DNA of 64,000 bases from Vogesella sp. LIG4. Its GTDB lineage: Bacteria; Pseudomonadota; Gammaproteobacteria; Burkholderiales; Chromobacteriaceae. Location of the stretch: assembly GCF_900090205.1 (NCBI RefSeq), contig NZ_LT607802.1, positions 1,720,215 to 1,784,214 of the forward strand, written 5' to 3'. A program made the translations under genes and the position numbers. The notes beneath the pieces are model-generated. The model ran no database searches. It saw only the letters and a list, made by a program, of their open reading frames with translations, and was not told the DNA's origin. The stretch's first letter is position 1, and each line of letters begins with the position of its first letter. Of this stretch, positions 50,995-59,786 are shown piece by piece.

Positions 50995-52455
50995 TTACAC
51001 GCCCCAGCGCGGGATGTGGTGACTGCCCATCGACACGCACACGTTCTTGATCTCGGTGAATACCTCGAAGCTGTAGGCGCCGCCTTCGCGGCCGGTGCCG
51101 GAGGCCTTCACCCCGCCGAACGGCTGGCGCAGGTCGCGCACGTTCTGGCTGTTGATGAACACCATGCCGGCCTCGATGCCGCGTGCCAGGCGATGCGCCT
51201 TGCCGATGTCCTGGGTCCAGATATAGGACGCCAGGCCGTATTCCACATCATTGGCCAGGCGCAGTGCCTCGGCCTCGTCCTTGAATTTCAGCAGACACAC
51301 CACCGGGCCGAAGATTTCTTCCTGCGCGATGCGCATGCGGTTGTCCACGTCGGCAAACACCGTCGGCTGGATGAAGTTGCCGTTCTGCAGCTGCGCCGGC
51401 AGGTTCGCCGGGCGCTCCAGGCCGCCGGCCAGCAGGTTGGCGCCTTCTTCCAGGCCGATGCGGATGTAGCCGGTAACCTTGTCGTAGTGCGCCTTGGTGA
51501 TCATGGAGCCGACCTGGGTTTTCGGGTCTTGCGGGTCGCCGACGATCAGGTTCTTCGCGCGGCGGGCGAACTCGGCCACGAACTGGTCGTAGACGCCTTC
51601 CTGGATGAAGATGCGGCTGCCGGCGGTGCAGCGCTCGCCGTTGAGCGAGAAGATGGTGAACAGCGCGGCATCCAGCGCGCGCTCAAGATCGGCATCGTTG
51701 AAGATCAGCACCGGGCTCTTGCCGCCCAGCTCCATCGAGTATTTCTTGATGCCGGCGCTCTGCATGATGCGGCGGCCGGTGGCGGTGCCGCCGGTAAAGG
51801 ACACCGCGCGCACGTCCGGGTGGCGCACCAGCGCGTCGCCGGCGGTGGCACCGTAGCCCTGCACCACGTTGAACACGCCTTCCGGGATGCCGGCTTCCAT
51901 CGCCAGGCGGCCCAGCTCATTGGCGGTGAGCGGCGACAGCTCGGACATCTTCAGCACCGCGGTGTTGCCCAGCGCCAGGCACGGCGCGGTCTTCCAGGTG
52001 GCAGTCATGAACGGCACGTTCCACGGCGACACCAGGCCGCACACGCCTACCGGCTGGTACAGCGTGTAGTTGAGCATGCTGTCGTCCACCGGGTAGGTGT
52101 GGCCGTCCATGCGGGTGCACACCTCGGCGAAGAAGTCGAAGTTGTGCGAGGCGCGCGGAATCAGCACGTTCCTGGTCTGGTGGATGGGCAGGCCGGTGTC
52201 CTGGGTTTCCAGCTCGGCCAGCTGCGGCACGTTCTTGTCGATCAGCTCGCCCAGTTTGCGCATCAGCCGCGCGCGTTCCTTGGCCGGGGTGTTGGCCCAT
52301 TTCGGAAACGCGGCCTTGGCGGCAGCCACCGCGGCGTTGATCTCGTCGGCGCCACCGCTGGCCACTTCGCCGATGGCTTCGCCGGTGGCCGGGTTGTAGT
52401 TGGTGAAGGTGTCGCGGCTTTCGACTTCGCGGCCGTTGATCCAGTGCTTGATCAT
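50995..52455 (-). CDS. hpaE: 5-carboxymethyl-2-hydroxymuconic-semialdehyde dehydrogenase
   Basis: 486 residues of the aldehyde dehydrogenase superfamily. VSPWNVPFMTATWKTAPCLALG binds cofactor, MELGGKSPVLIFND carries the general-base Glu, and LNGERCTAGSRIFIQEG the catalytic Cys. It oxidises the ring-cleavage product to 5-carboxymethyl-2-hydroxymuconate with NAD. The ERCTAGS wording and neighbours hpaD and hpaG distinguish it from the gabD copy. Elements C1 and C2 lie immediately after and before the gene. Confidence 0.93.
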   Translation of the reverse strand: MIKHWINGREVESRDTFTNYNPATGEAIGEVASGGADEINAAVAAAKAAFPKWANTPAKERARLMRKLGELIDKNVPQLAELETQDTGLPIHQTRNVLIPRASHNFDFFAEVCTRMDGHTYPVDDSMLNYTLYQPVGVCGLVSPWNVPFMTATWKTAPCLALGNTAVLKMSELSPLTANELGRLAMEAGIPEGVFNVVQGYGATAGDALVRHPDVRAVSFTGGTATGRRIMQSAGIKKYSMELGGKSPVLIFNDADLERALDAALFTIFSLNGERCTAGSRIFIQEGVYDQFVAEFARRAKNLIVGDPQDPKTQVGSMITKAHYDKVTGYIRIGLEEGANLLAGGLERPANLPAQLQNGNFIQPTVFADVDNRMRIAQEEIFGPVVCLLKFKDEAEALRLANDVEYGLASYIWTQDIGKAHRLARGIEAGMVFINSQNVRDLRQPFGGVKASGTGREGGAYSFEVFTEIKNVCVSMGSHHIPRWGV

Positions 52456-52533
52456 GGTTTGGTCCTTTGCTGTGCGGCGCTGCCGCAGCGATGAATCTGT
52501 AAGTCGTTTCAGAGGTGGGGACCGCTGGAAAAA

Positions 52534-52605
52534 CGTTTTCTGCTAGGCGCGCCGCCGCAGACAGTACAAGTAGTACGGCAAGGCGGCGCAACAACGCAGA
52601 AAGCG
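52534..52605. repeat. Correia-like element C2
   Basis: A compact, roughly 70-bp copy of C1. Core GCCGCAGACAGTACAAGTAG then TACGGCAAGGCGGCGCAACA is bounded by TTTCTGC (52537) and GCAGAAA (52596). It stops 2-3 nt before the hpaG2 stop codon (52608-52610, minus strand). GCGCCGCC and GGCGGCGC form an inner stem. Confidence 0.78.
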
Positions 52606-52607
52606 TG

Positions 52608-53375
52608 TTAACTGCGGTTCCGGCTGGCTTCGTACTGAGCTTCGCTGACGATCCTGTTCACCAGCCGGCCCACGCCTTCCACCTCCACCACCACCTCGTC
52701 GCCCGGCACCACATCGGCCAGGCCTTCCGGGGTGCCGGTGGCGATCATGTCGCCCGGCGACAGCGTCATGAAGCTGCTCAGGTATTCAATGAGGAAGGGG
52801 ATGTCGAACACCATGTCGCGGGTGTTGCCCTCTTGCGTGAGCTTGCCGTTCACCCAGGTGCGCAGGGTGAGGTTGGCCGGGTCGGCCACGTCGGCCTTGT
52901 CCACCCACCACGGGCCGATCGGGGTCAGCGTGTCGCGGTTCTTCACCCGCAGGTTGGGGCGGTAGTAGTTCTCCAGGAAGTCGCGCACCGCGTAGTCGTT
53001 GCACACGCTGTAGCCGGCCACGTAGTCCATGGCCTGTTCGCGGCTGACATTGCGCGCGGTCTTGCCGATGATCACCACCAGCTCGCACTCGTAGTGCATG
53101 TAGGCCACGTTGTCCGGGCGCACAGACACCGCGTTGTGGCCGGTGAGGGTGGATGGCGACTTGAGAAAGACCAGCGGCTCGGTGGGGGCCTTGAATGCCA
53201 GCTCGGCGGCGTGGTCGGCGTAGTTCAGCCCCAGCGCGAACACGGTGCCCTGTGCCGGCGGCAGCCATTCCACCGTGTCTGCGGCCAACGTCTGGCCGGC
53301 CACGCTCACGCTGTGGTCGTCGTTCACCAGTACGTGGTGGATGTTGCCCTGGTAGCGGATGCGGGCGTGTTTCAT
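52608..53375 (-). CDS. hpaG2: HpaG2: 2-hydroxyhepta-2,4-diene-1,7-dioate isomerase
   Basis: 255 residues of the fumarylacetoacetate hydrolase fold. FALGLNYADHAAELAFKAPTEPLVFLKSP, YECELVVIIGKTARNVSRE (Glu metal ligands) and GDMIATGTPEGLADVVPGD are present. It corresponds to one half of the bifunctional E. coli HpaG/HpcE decarboxylase-isomerase. Its start overlaps the hpaG1 stop by 4 bp, so the halves are made as separate but coupled chains. Element C2 begins just after its stop. Confidence 0.9.
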   Translation of the reverse strand: MKHARIRYQGNIHHVLVNDDHSVSVAGQTLAADTVEWLPPAQGTVFALGLNYADHAAELAFKAPTEPLVFLKSPSTLTGHNAVSVRPDNVAYMHYECELVVIIGKTARNVSREQAMDYVAGYSVCNDYAVRDFLENYYRPNLRVKNRDTLTPIGPWWVDKADVADPANLTLRTWVNGKLTQEGNTRDMVFDIPFLIEYLSSFMTLSPGDMIATGTPEGLADVVPGDEVVVEVEGVGRLVNRIVSEAQYEASRNRS

Positions 53376-54136
53376 CGTGCGGCCTCCTCGGCGATGACGG
53401 GGTTTTCCAGGCGGCCGATGCCGGCGATGGCGACGGTCACCACATCACCGGGCTGCAGGTCCACGCTGCGCAGCGGGGTGCCGGCGATCAGCAGATCGCC
53501 CGGCTCCAGCGTCATGAAGGCGGATACGTCGGCAATCAGCTGCGGCACGCTGCGCAGCAGGTCGGCACAGCGGTTGGTCTCGCGCAGCGCGCCGTTGACA
53601 TAAGTTTCCACTTCCAGCTCCGCCGGGTTGATGCCGGCGGCCGGCACCAGCCACGGGCCGATCGGGCAGAAGCCGTCGCGGCATTTGGCCCTCACCGCCG
53701 GGCGGTAGAAGCTGTCTTCCGGCAGGCTCACCTCGTTCACCACGGTGTAGCCTTCCACGTATTGCAGCGCCTCGGCAGCGGCTACCTTGCGCGCCTGCTT
53801 GCCGATCACCACGCCCAGCGCGCCGCCGGCCTGGATGCGCGCCACGCCGGCGGGGAAGGGAATCGCCGCGCCGTGGCCGATCTGGGTATTGCTGGTCTTG
53901 ATGAACAGCACCGGGGCCCTGGGGGCGGTCTTGTACGGTGCGTCCTCGAAGGCGGCGGCCAGCGACTCGGCAAGCGAGCGGTGGTTGAGCGCCGCGCCGT
54001 AAACCGTGCCGGTCACCGGCGCCAGCCATTGCGGCTCATCCAGCAGCGGGTTGCCGTTGTCCAGCAGCAGCGAACCATCCGCCTGCAGCGTCACGCCGCG
54101 TGCCTGCCGGTTCAGCAGAATGCGTCCTCGCGCCAT
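53372..54136 (-). CDS. hpaG1: HpaG1: 5-oxopent-3-ene-1,2,5-tricarboxylate decarboxylase subunit
   Basis: 254 residues, paralogous to HpaG2: GAALNHRSLAESLAAAFEDAPYK, LGVVIGKQARKVAAAEAL and GDLLIAGTPLRSVDLQPGD align with the fumarylacetoacetate hydrolase fold. The Glu of the first metal-ligand pair in HpaG2 (YECELVV) is replaced by GGALGVV, as in other G1 halves, so the metal site is altered. It is the first gene of the catabolic operon, and an operator palindrome lies 68-79 nt upstream. The motif TGCGGCCAAC also lies in this leader. Confidence 0.9.
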   Translation of the reverse strand: MARGRILLNRQARGVTLQADGSLLLDNGNPLLDEPQWLAPVTGTVYGAALNHRSLAESLAAAFEDAPYKTAPRAPVLFIKTSNTQIGHGAAIPFPAGVARIQAGGALGVVIGKQARKVAAAEALQYVEGYTVVNEVSLPEDSFYRPAVRAKCRDGFCPIGPWLVPAAGINPAELEVETYVNGALRETNRCADLLRSVPQLIADVSAFMTLEPGDLLIAGTPLRSVDLQPGDVVTVAIAGIGRLENPVIAEEAAR

Positions 54137-54203
54137 GCTTGCTCCTCTACTCAGTGATGCGCAGGCTTGCGGCCAACCCCGGCCGCCTGCTGCTGCAAAT
54201 TAG

Positions 54204-54215
54204 TTAACATGTTAA
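54204..54215. promoter_or_regulatory. Shared palindromic operator, site 2
   Basis: TTAACATGTTAA is a perfect 12-bp palindrome, preceded by TTAG. It lies 68 nt upstream of hpaG1 (minus strand) and 180 nt upstream of the divergent 54396 gene. Its sequence matches sites 1 and 3. AT-rich boxes on both sides (TTTATAC; TATAAATT on the minus strand) could be promoters. Confidence 0.6.
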
Positions 54216-54395
54216 ATTTATACGGCGCGGCGGACGGCATTGTCAACACCACCCGCCGCATGACCGGGCACATGGCTGCCACTATGCCGCCAGACGGCGT
54301 GTACTTTCACCGGGGAAAACGGTACTTTCCGCAGCAAACCGGGGCGCCATCTGCCATGGTCAAAAAAACCACAACCCAGCATCCAGGAGACAGAC

Positions 54396-54830
54396 ATGAA
54401 CCCGCTAGCCCACAGCTGCCAGTCCATTACCACCCAGGCCGCCATGCGCGCGGCGGAAGCCGCGGTGGCGCACGGCCGCCATCTCGGCGTGACGGTCAAT
54501 GCCGCGGTGGTGGACCACAGCGGCGTGCTGATGGCCTTCCTGCGCTGCGAAGGCGCGCCGCTGCATTCGGTGGACATCGCCATCGACAAGGCCTACACCG
54601 CGGTGAGCTTCGGCCTGCCCACCGCCGCCTGGGACGCACGGCTGGCGGAGCGCAGCGAGGCGGTGCGCGCCGGGCTGTACGGCCGGCCGCGCTTTGCCGG
54701 CTTCGGCGGCGGGCTGCCCATCATGCTGCACGGCCAGCGTATCGGGGCGATCGGCATCTCCGGCGCCAGCGAGGCGCAGGACATCGCCTGTGCCGAGGCC
54801 GGCCTCGCCGCCATCCTGCCGCAGGGCTAG
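54396..54830 (+). CDS. GlcG/HbpS family protein
   Basis: 144 residues. TTQAAMRAAEAAVAHGRHLG, AVVDHSGVLMAFLRCEGAPLHSVDIAIDKAYTA and GGLPIMLHGQRIGAIGISGAS are the hallmarks of the GlcG/HbpS fold, some members of which bind heme. Its role here is unknown; such genes often lie next to catabolic operons. AGGAGACAG precedes the ATG. hpaA begins 3 bp after the stop, so the two are one operon divergent from hpaG1. Confidence 0.88.
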   Translation: MNPLAHSCQSITTQAAMRAAEAAVAHGRHLGVTVNAAVVDHSGVLMAFLRCEGAPLHSVDIAIDKAYTAVSFGLPTAAWDARLAERSEAVRAGLYGRPRFAGFGGGLPIMLHGQRIGAIGISGASEAQDIACAEAGLAAILPQG

Positions 54831-54833
54831 TGC

Positions 54834-55742
54834 ATGGCCCGCGAGCGCACGCCGATTCCCAATATCGACATCGGCAAGGAGTACGACAGCCGCTACGCCG
54901 CGGCCGAGGTGTCCTACGAGCGCTTCGGCAAGCTGGCGGAGTTCTTCGGCCGCAACATGCCGGTGCACCGCCACGACCGCTTTTTCCAGGTGCACTACCT
55001 GGACAGCGGCCAGATCCGCCTGTACCTGGAGGAGCAGCAGTACATCGCCGACGCGCCGCTGTTCTTCCTCACCCCGCCCACCGTGCCGCACGCCTTCATC
55101 ACCGAGGAGGACGCCGACGGCCACGTGCTCACCGTGCGCCAGGAGCTGGTGTGGCAACTGCTGGCCGGCCTGCCGCGCCACGAGACCGAGGCGCGGCTGA
55201 TGACGCCGTTCTGCGTGGAGCTGGGCAAGGTGCCGCCGCAGCTGCAACGCGAAGCCGAGCGCCTGCCGCAGCTGTTCACCCTGCTGGGCGAGGAATACAT
55301 GGCGGAAGGCGAGGGCCGCGACGCCGCGCTGCACGGCATCACCCAGCTGCTGCTGGTGAGCCTGCTGCGCTTGTCGAGCGAAGCCGGCAGCAACCAGCAC
55401 TTCCGCCGCGAAGACCTGCACATCTACCACCGCTTCAACGCGCTGATCGAGCAGCACTACCGCGAGCACTGGGCGCTGTGGCGCTACGCCGAGCAGATCG
55501 GCGTTACCGAGGCGCGGCTGAACGACATCTGCCGCCGGCTGGCCGACCTGCCATCCAAACGGCTGGTGCACGACCGCCTGCTGCAGGAGGCGAAGCGGCT
55601 GCTGATCTTCTCGGCGTCCTCCATCAACGAGATCGCCTACCACCTGGGCTTCAAGGACCCGGCCTACTTCTCGCGCTTCTTCCTGCGCGACACCCGCCAC
55701 AGCCCCAGCGATTACCGGGCGGCCAACCGGCAGGGGGAGTAG
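54834..55742 (+). CDS. hpaA: AraC-family activator of 4-hydroxyphenylacetate catabolism
   Basis: 302 residues. The N-terminal cupin-like sensor (about 25-130) includes GRNMPVHRHDRFFQVHYLDSG and FLTPPTVPHAFITEEDADG. The C-terminal double helix-turn-helix (about 200-300) ends SSINEIAYHLGFKDPAYFSRFFLRDTRHSPSDYR. It closely resembles HpaA, which activates hydroxylase genes in response to 4-hydroxyphenylacetate. It starts 3 bp after the GlcG-like gene. Confidence 0.92.
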   Translation: MARERTPIPNIDIGKEYDSRYAAAEVSYERFGKLAEFFGRNMPVHRHDRFFQVHYLDSGQIRLYLEEQQYIADAPLFFLTPPTVPHAFITEEDADGHVLTVRQELVWQLLAGLPRHETEARLMTPFCVELGKVPPQLQREAERLPQLFTLLGEEYMAEGEGRDAALHGITQLLLVSLLRLSSEAGSNQHFRREDLHIYHRFNALIEQHYREHWALWRYAEQIGVTEARLNDICRRLADLPSKRLVHDRLLQEAKRLLIFSASSINEIAYHLGFKDPAYFSRFFLRDTRHSPSDYRAANRQGE

Positions 55743-55782
55743 GGCGTTCCGCTGCGCAGCGCTGCGCTTTGGCGAGGCTGTC

Positions 55783-55862
55783 GGGTGGGTTGGCCGTAGG
55801 CCATACCCGCGAGAGGTGGCTGGTTGTGCGCGGGTATGAACCGCTGGTTCAACCCGCCCTAC
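55783..55862. repeat. 83-bp nested hairpin repeat, copy F1
   Basis: Left part GGGTGGGTTGGCCGTAGGCC and right part CCGCTGGTTCAACCCGCCCT bracket ATACCCGCG and CGCGGGTAT arms. It is about 85% alike to F2 at 56280 by eye and in the same orientation, 497 bp apart. Confidence 0.75.
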
Positions 55863-55890
55863 GTACTGAATGGTTGGCCGCATCAGCCGC

Positions 55891-56220
55891 GTAGGTTGGG
55901 TTGAGCGCAGCGAAGCCCAATGTTTACCGCGTTGCTGTTGTGGCTTGGCTTGGCTTGTTTGGTTGGGTGTGGAATCCGCTGCGCGGATGTTGATTTGAAG
56001 TCGCCGGTTCCGCCCGGCGCACGGGGTACTTTCTTTTGCTTCGCCAAAAGAAAGTACCCAAAGAAAAGGCGACCCGGGGCTGCTCGAAACCCCGTGCAAA
56101 AAGGCACGCCCCAGGCGCCGCCGAACTCGTCCCTCGCTAACGGCTCGGGACTCAGACAGATCGGCGTCTTAAAACCTGGGGCGCACCATTTTGCCCGGCT
56201 CGCGCCAACGGGATTGGGGC
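55891..56220. repeat. Left arm of a long imperfect inverted repeat
   Basis: About 330 bp, starting GTAGGTTGGGTTGAGCGCAG, which is recognisable as the reverse complement of 56455-56774. Shared landmarks include GTGTGGAATCCGCT, GAAGTCGCCGGTTCCGCCCG, GCCGAACTCG and TCTTAAAACCT. It includes a perfect 14-bp hairpin at 56025-56058 (GGTACTTTCTTTTG with CAAAAGAAAGTACC) that the right arm lacks. Open frames here look spurious. Confidence 0.7.
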
Positions 56221-56279
56221 AAGTCGGTTCGGTCCTGCTGTTTGTTTTGTGGGCGTGATTGTCGGGTGGGGGGAAGGTC

Positions 56280-56362
56280 GTAGGGCGGGTTGGCCGCAGG
56301 CCATACCCGCGTGAGATGGCTGGATGTACGCGGGTATGAACCGTTGGTTCAACCCGCCCTAC
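56280..56362. repeat. 83-bp nested hairpin repeat, copy F2
   Basis: The ends GTAGGGCGGGTT (56280) and AACCCGCCCTAC (56351) are perfect 12-bp inverted repeats. Inside, ATACCCGCG and CGCGGGTAT form a second stem, so the element folds as nested hairpins. It lies between the two arms of the long inverted repeat. Confidence 0.78.
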
Positions 56363-56454
56363 CGTTGGCGGCGCCACCCGTAGAGACGGAACAAAAACGT
56401 TGGCCGCACAAGCACGCATAAGGTATGCGGCCAACGTTGTGAAGCGCCCGATTG

Positions 56455-56774
56455 CCCCACGGGGAGCGCCGGCAAAAACGGTATCCGCAAGGTTTTAAGC
56501 GGCCGCTTTGTTTGAGCCGCGCGACGTTAGCGCGCGGCGAGTTCGGCCGCGCCTTGCGGGTGCCGTTTTTGGCGGGGTTTCGCGGACCATAAGGGGCGAG
56601 CGGGGGTGGAGGGGGGCGGCGGCACGCCCCCCTCCCCGTACGCCGGGCGGAACCGGCGACTTCAAACATCATCCGCGTAGCGGATTCCACACCTACTCGA
56701 CTCAAGAAAACCAGATCAAGCCACAACAGCAACCCGGTAAACGTCGGGCTTGGCTACGCTCAACCCAACCTGCG
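56455..56774. repeat. Right arm of a long imperfect inverted repeat
   Basis: Reverse-complement partner of 55891-56220. Reading on the minus strand it gives GCAGGTTGGGTTGAGCGTAG, GTGTGGAATCCGCT, GAAGTCGCCGGTTCCGCCCG and later GCTTAAAACCT. It ends 141 nt before the chemoreceptor start. I see no gene in either arm. Confidence 0.7.
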
Positions 56775-56915
56775 ACTCGACCCCCGCCCGCGAGGCGGCC
56801 AACGTTGGCCGCAAGCAATGCGTGCCAACCCCCACGATTTGCCGAATCCGGATACACCCCCGCCCGCCGCCCGGCCGATACTGCCCGCGCCATGCCACCC
56901 CGTGAGGAGAATGCC

Positions 56916-58613
56916 GTGTTGTCCGTATTCCGCCGCCAGCCCCGTCAGCCCGACCCTGCCAGCCTGCTGCCGCTGGCGCCGCTGCATGCGCCCGCGCATC
57001 TCGCCGCCGACACGGCCGAGGCGGGTGACGACACCTTGCTGGCGCGGCTGCTGCATACAGTGGCCTTCATGCAGCACAGCGTGGCGCGCGGGCTGTCCAC
57101 CCAGGCGCAGGTGGTGGCGGAAATCGAGGAACGCAGCGCGCGCATGCAGCGGGCGCTGGGGCAGTCCGCCGGCCAGGTGCGGCAGAGCGCCGACATTGCC
57201 GACACCCTGCGCCAGGCGCTGGCCGCCGAGGTGGAGCGGGTGGCCGGCGACATCCGCCGCGAGCTGGCGTCGGCGGTGGCGCTGATCGATGCCAAGGCCG
57301 GGCAGGCGCTGGGGGTGATCGCCGAAACCGGTGACATCGCCAAGATGGTGAACCTGCTGGCGCTGAATGCCGCCATCGAGGCGGCGCGCGCCGGCGAGCA
57401 GGGCCGCGGCTTCGCGGTGGTGGCGGACGAAGTGCGCCGGCTGGCGCAGCGCACGCTGGAAAGCTCGGCGCTGGCGATGCAGCACATGGATCTGGGCGAG
57501 GTGCAGCAGCAGGTGGCGCACATCGTCAGCGAGAGCGACGCCAAGCTGGCGGCGCTCACCGTGGAACTGGGCACCCAGCTGGGCGAGCTGGGCAGGCTGT
57601 TCGACGCGCTGGGCGGCAACATCCTCAGCCTGGACGACACCAACAAGCTGATTGCCGAGGCGGCGCCGCAGGTGGCCAGCCGCGCCGAACTGCTGCGCGG
57701 CCAGGCCGAGCGTGCGGCCAACATTGCCGAGGCACTGGGCACGGCGCTGCCGCAGCCCGCGCAGCAGCGCGGTGATGCTGCCCGCAGCCTGCTGCGCGCC
57801 AACCAGCTGCCACTGGAGGCCGGCTTTGAAAGGCTGACGGCGATACGCCAGCGCGGCAGCTTGCGTATCGCGGTGGAGCCGGCCTTTGTCGGCCTGTCGT
57901 TCCGCCCGCGCGGCGGGCTGGGCCTGCAGGGGCTGGACATCGATTACGCCACGGCCTTTGCCGGCTGGCTGGGGGTAAAGCCGCAGTTCGTGGAGCACAG
58001 CTGGGACCAGTGCCCGGACTTGCTGTACTTCGGCCGCCAGCCGGGCGAGGCGCCGGCCGACCTGATGTGGAGCGCGCTGCCGGCCGGCATCGGCCTGCCG
58101 GGCTTGTGGCTGTCGCAGCCCTACTGCAGCACGCCCTTCGTGCTGGTGCGCCGTGCCGGTGATACGCGCATCCGCGGCCTGGACGATCTGGCCGGCAAGG
58201 TGCTGGGCGTGGGCAACGACCCCAGCGCGCTGGCGGCGCTGCAGGCCGCCGGTGTGCGCTGGCAGGCCAATCGCGAGCTGCCGGGCGGGCGGGTGCAGCT
58301 GGGCAATCTGCTGCTGTTCTCCGACCAGGGCCGCATCCACGCCGCGGTGGCGGAGGGCACAGTGGATGCCTTCGCGGTGGAGCGCACCATCTTTCACTGG
58401 GCAGCCAGCGATGCCGCCAGCCCGTGGCGCGGCCGGCTGGACATCCTGCCCGCCAGCCTGGATACCGCGCCGTGGCAGTACTGCGCGGCGGTGGCGGCAC
58501 AGCCGGAAAACGCCAGCCTGCTGGCCGCCATCAACCAGTTCCTGGCCGAGTTCCTGCCCACCCCTCCGCGCGCCGCCATCGAACGGCGCTGGCAGGGGGT
58601 GGCCGGCGACTGA
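56916..58613 (+). CDS. Soluble chemoreceptor fused to a periplasmic-binding-protein domain
   Basis: 565 residues from a GTG with GAGGAGA at 5 nt; an ATG eight codons upstream has no site. Residues 40-250 form the methyl-accepting signalling coiled coil, with the invariant hairpin tip [20 protein letters not shown] and [18 protein letters not shown] at 141-178. Residues 308-555 match an amino-acid-type binding protein (SBP family 3): [58 protein letters not shown]. No signal peptide or membrane helix is visible, so both parts should be cytosolic. It presumably reports a cytosolic ligand to CheA/CheW. Confidence 0.88.
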   Translation: MLSVFRRQPRQPDPASLLPLAPLHAPAHLAADTAEAGDDTLLARLLHTVAFMQHSVARGLSTQAQVVAEIEERSARMQRALGQSAGQVRQSADIADTLRQALAAEVERVAGDIRRELASAVALIDAKAGQALGVIAETGDIAKMVNLLALNAAIEAARAGEQGRGFAVVADEVRRLAQRTLESSALAMQHMDLGEVQQQVAHIVSESDAKLAALTVELGTQLGELGRLFDALGGNILSLDDTNKLIAEAAPQVASRAELLRGQAERAANIAEALGTALPQPAQQRGDAARSLLRANQLPLEAGFERLTAIRQRGSLRIAVEPAFVGLSFRPRGGLGLQGLDIDYATAFAGWLGVKPQFVEHSWDQCPDLLYFGRQPGEAPADLMWSALPAGIGLPGLWLSQPYCSTPFVLVRRAGDTRIRGLDDLAGKVLGVGNDPSALAALQAAGVRWQANRELPGGRVQLGNLLLFSDQGRIHAAVAEGTVDAFAVERTIFHWAASDAASPWRGRLDILPASLDTAPWQYCAAVAAQPENASLLAAINQFLAEFLPTPPRAAIERRWQGVAGD

Positions 58614-58662
58614 ACAGATTTCTCCATGCCGCCACGGGGGGACTGTGGCGGCTATCTCTCCT

Positions 58663-58690
58663 CGGGTGCCTGCGGGCACCCGCTTTTTTT
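58663..58690 (+). terminator. Terminator of the chemoreceptor gene
   Basis: CGGGTGCC pairs with GGCACCCG around TGCG, followed by C and seven T. Confidence 0.88.
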
Positions 58691-58709
58691 GCCAGCGGTT
58701 GGCCGCAAC

Positions 58710-58731
58710 AAAAAACCGGGCGGGTGCCCGG
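58710..58731 (-). terminator. Terminator of the 58742 AraC gene
   Basis: On the minus strand CCGGGC pairs with GCCCGG around ACCC, followed by six T. Confidence 0.85.
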
Positions 58732-58741
58732 TAGGTGGGTG

Positions 58742-59686
58742 CTAGGCCAGCGCGCGGCTGCGGGTTTCCGACGGTAACTCGTCGAACAGCCGGCGGTAGT
58801 CGCGCGAGAAGTGGCCCAGGTGGTAGAAGCCCCATTGCCCGGCGGCTTCGCGCACGCTGTTGCGCTGCGGTGCGGCCTGCAGCATGCGGCGAACGCTGTT
58901 GAGGCGGATGGAGCGCAGGTAGTCCACCGGCGTGGTGCCGGTGATCAGCTGGAAGCTGTTCTGCAGTGTGCGGCGGCTCACGCGCAGCTGCTGGCACAGG
59001 TCCAGCACGGTTACCGGCTCGTCCGGGCTGTGCTGCACGATGGCCTGGCTGCGGCGCACGATGTCGCTGTGGGTGGCGTGGGTGAGGCTGGGGCGCTCGT
59101 CCGGCGCCACGTCGTTCAGCAGGTCCAGCAGCAGGCTGATGAACTGGTGCTGGATCAGCTTCTGGCTGCCGGCGTAGTTCAGCAGGTCGGCGTTCAGCAG
59201 CGCCTGTTCGAAGGCGGTGAGCAGCAGCTCGCGCGTGGCCTGCAATTGCTGCGGGCTTACCTGCAGCACCGGCATGCGCTGCCGGCTCTGGCTCAGGCGC
59301 TGCCACAGCTGCGGCGCCAGTGCCTCCAGGTCGCTGTTGCGGATGGAGATCTGCAGCGAATCCACCTGCGGCGGCACGTGGAATACGAATTCCTCGTTGC
59401 TGCGCAGCGCCATCACCGCGTTGTCGCCCACCTGGCAGCCCTGCAGCGACAGCGGCACCGACAGGTGCAGCGGCACGGCGAAGTGCACCATGTCGGCCGG
59501 CGCCTGGCCGTGCTGCACCACGCGCTGGTTGATGGTTTCGCGAAAGATGTCCAGCTGGTCGGTGTTCAGCCGCTGCAGCGAGCTGTGAAAGCGGCCGGCG
59601 GTGATCTGGTCGTAGACCTGGTTCCAGTGCGCCAGCGACGAGGCGTGCTGCTGGGCATCGGTGAATTGCTGCTGCTGGGCCTGCAT
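58742..59686 (-). CDS. AraC-family transcriptional regulator
   Basis: 314 residues. The N-terminal sensor half (about 20-200) has VHFAVPLHLSVPLSLQGCQVGDNAVMA, similar to EutR/FeaR-type AraC proteins. The C-terminal DNA-binding half (about 215-312) includes VTVLDLCQQLRVSRRTLQNSFQLITGTTPVDYLRSIRLNS and FYHLGHFSRDYRRLFDELPSE. It lies divergently from the aldehyde dehydrogenase and aminotransferase genes and is a likely activator of them. The ATG follows GGAG at 6 nt. Confidence 0.88.
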   Translation of the reverse strand: MQAQQQQFTDAQQHASSLAHWNQVYDQITAGRFHSSLQRLNTDQLDIFRETINQRVVQHGQAPADMVHFAVPLHLSVPLSLQGCQVGDNAVMALRSNEEFVFHVPPQVDSLQISIRNSDLEALAPQLWQRLSQSRQRMPVLQVSPQQLQATRELLLTAFEQALLNADLLNYAGSQKLIQHQFISLLLDLLNDVAPDERPSLTHATHSDIVRRSQAIVQHSPDEPVTVLDLCQQLRVSRRTLQNSFQLITGTTPVDYLRSIRLNSVRRMLQAAPQRNSVREAAGQWGFYHLGHFSRDYRRLFDELPSETRSRALA

Positions 59687-59786
59687 GGGGGGCTCCGTAA
59701 TGCGTGTGTCTCTTCCGGCGGCCAGGGTTGGCCGCATCCTCTTGTCGCCGTGGCTATTACCGCTGGCGGGAGTCTGTCGTTGTTAC

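Larger units (their letters stand above)
55743..56915. other. Repeat-rich intergenic region
   Basis: This 1.17-kb gap holds two F repeats, both arms of the long inverted repeat and seven copies of the TGCGGCCAAC core, including the palindromic pair at 56795-56812. No convincing coding sequence is present. The promoter of the chemoreceptor gene must lie near its right end. Confidence 0.7.

Noticed and set aside
51016..52494. A 492-codon plus-strand frame antisense to hpaE
   Set aside because: It covers exactly the dehydrogenase gene in the opposite phase and has no ribosome site or domain.
55920..56258. A 112-codon frame in the left arm of the long inverted repeat
   Set aside because: The related right arm does not keep the frame, and the translation contains the FCFAKRKYPKK-type string typical of false genes from intergenic repeats.
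56760..59306. An 848-codon open frame on the minus strand across the chemoreceptor and part of the AraC gene
   Set aside because: It crosses two terminators and is rich in Arg, Gln and Ala without motifs. The plus-strand chemoreceptor and minus-strand AraC frames explain the sequence.
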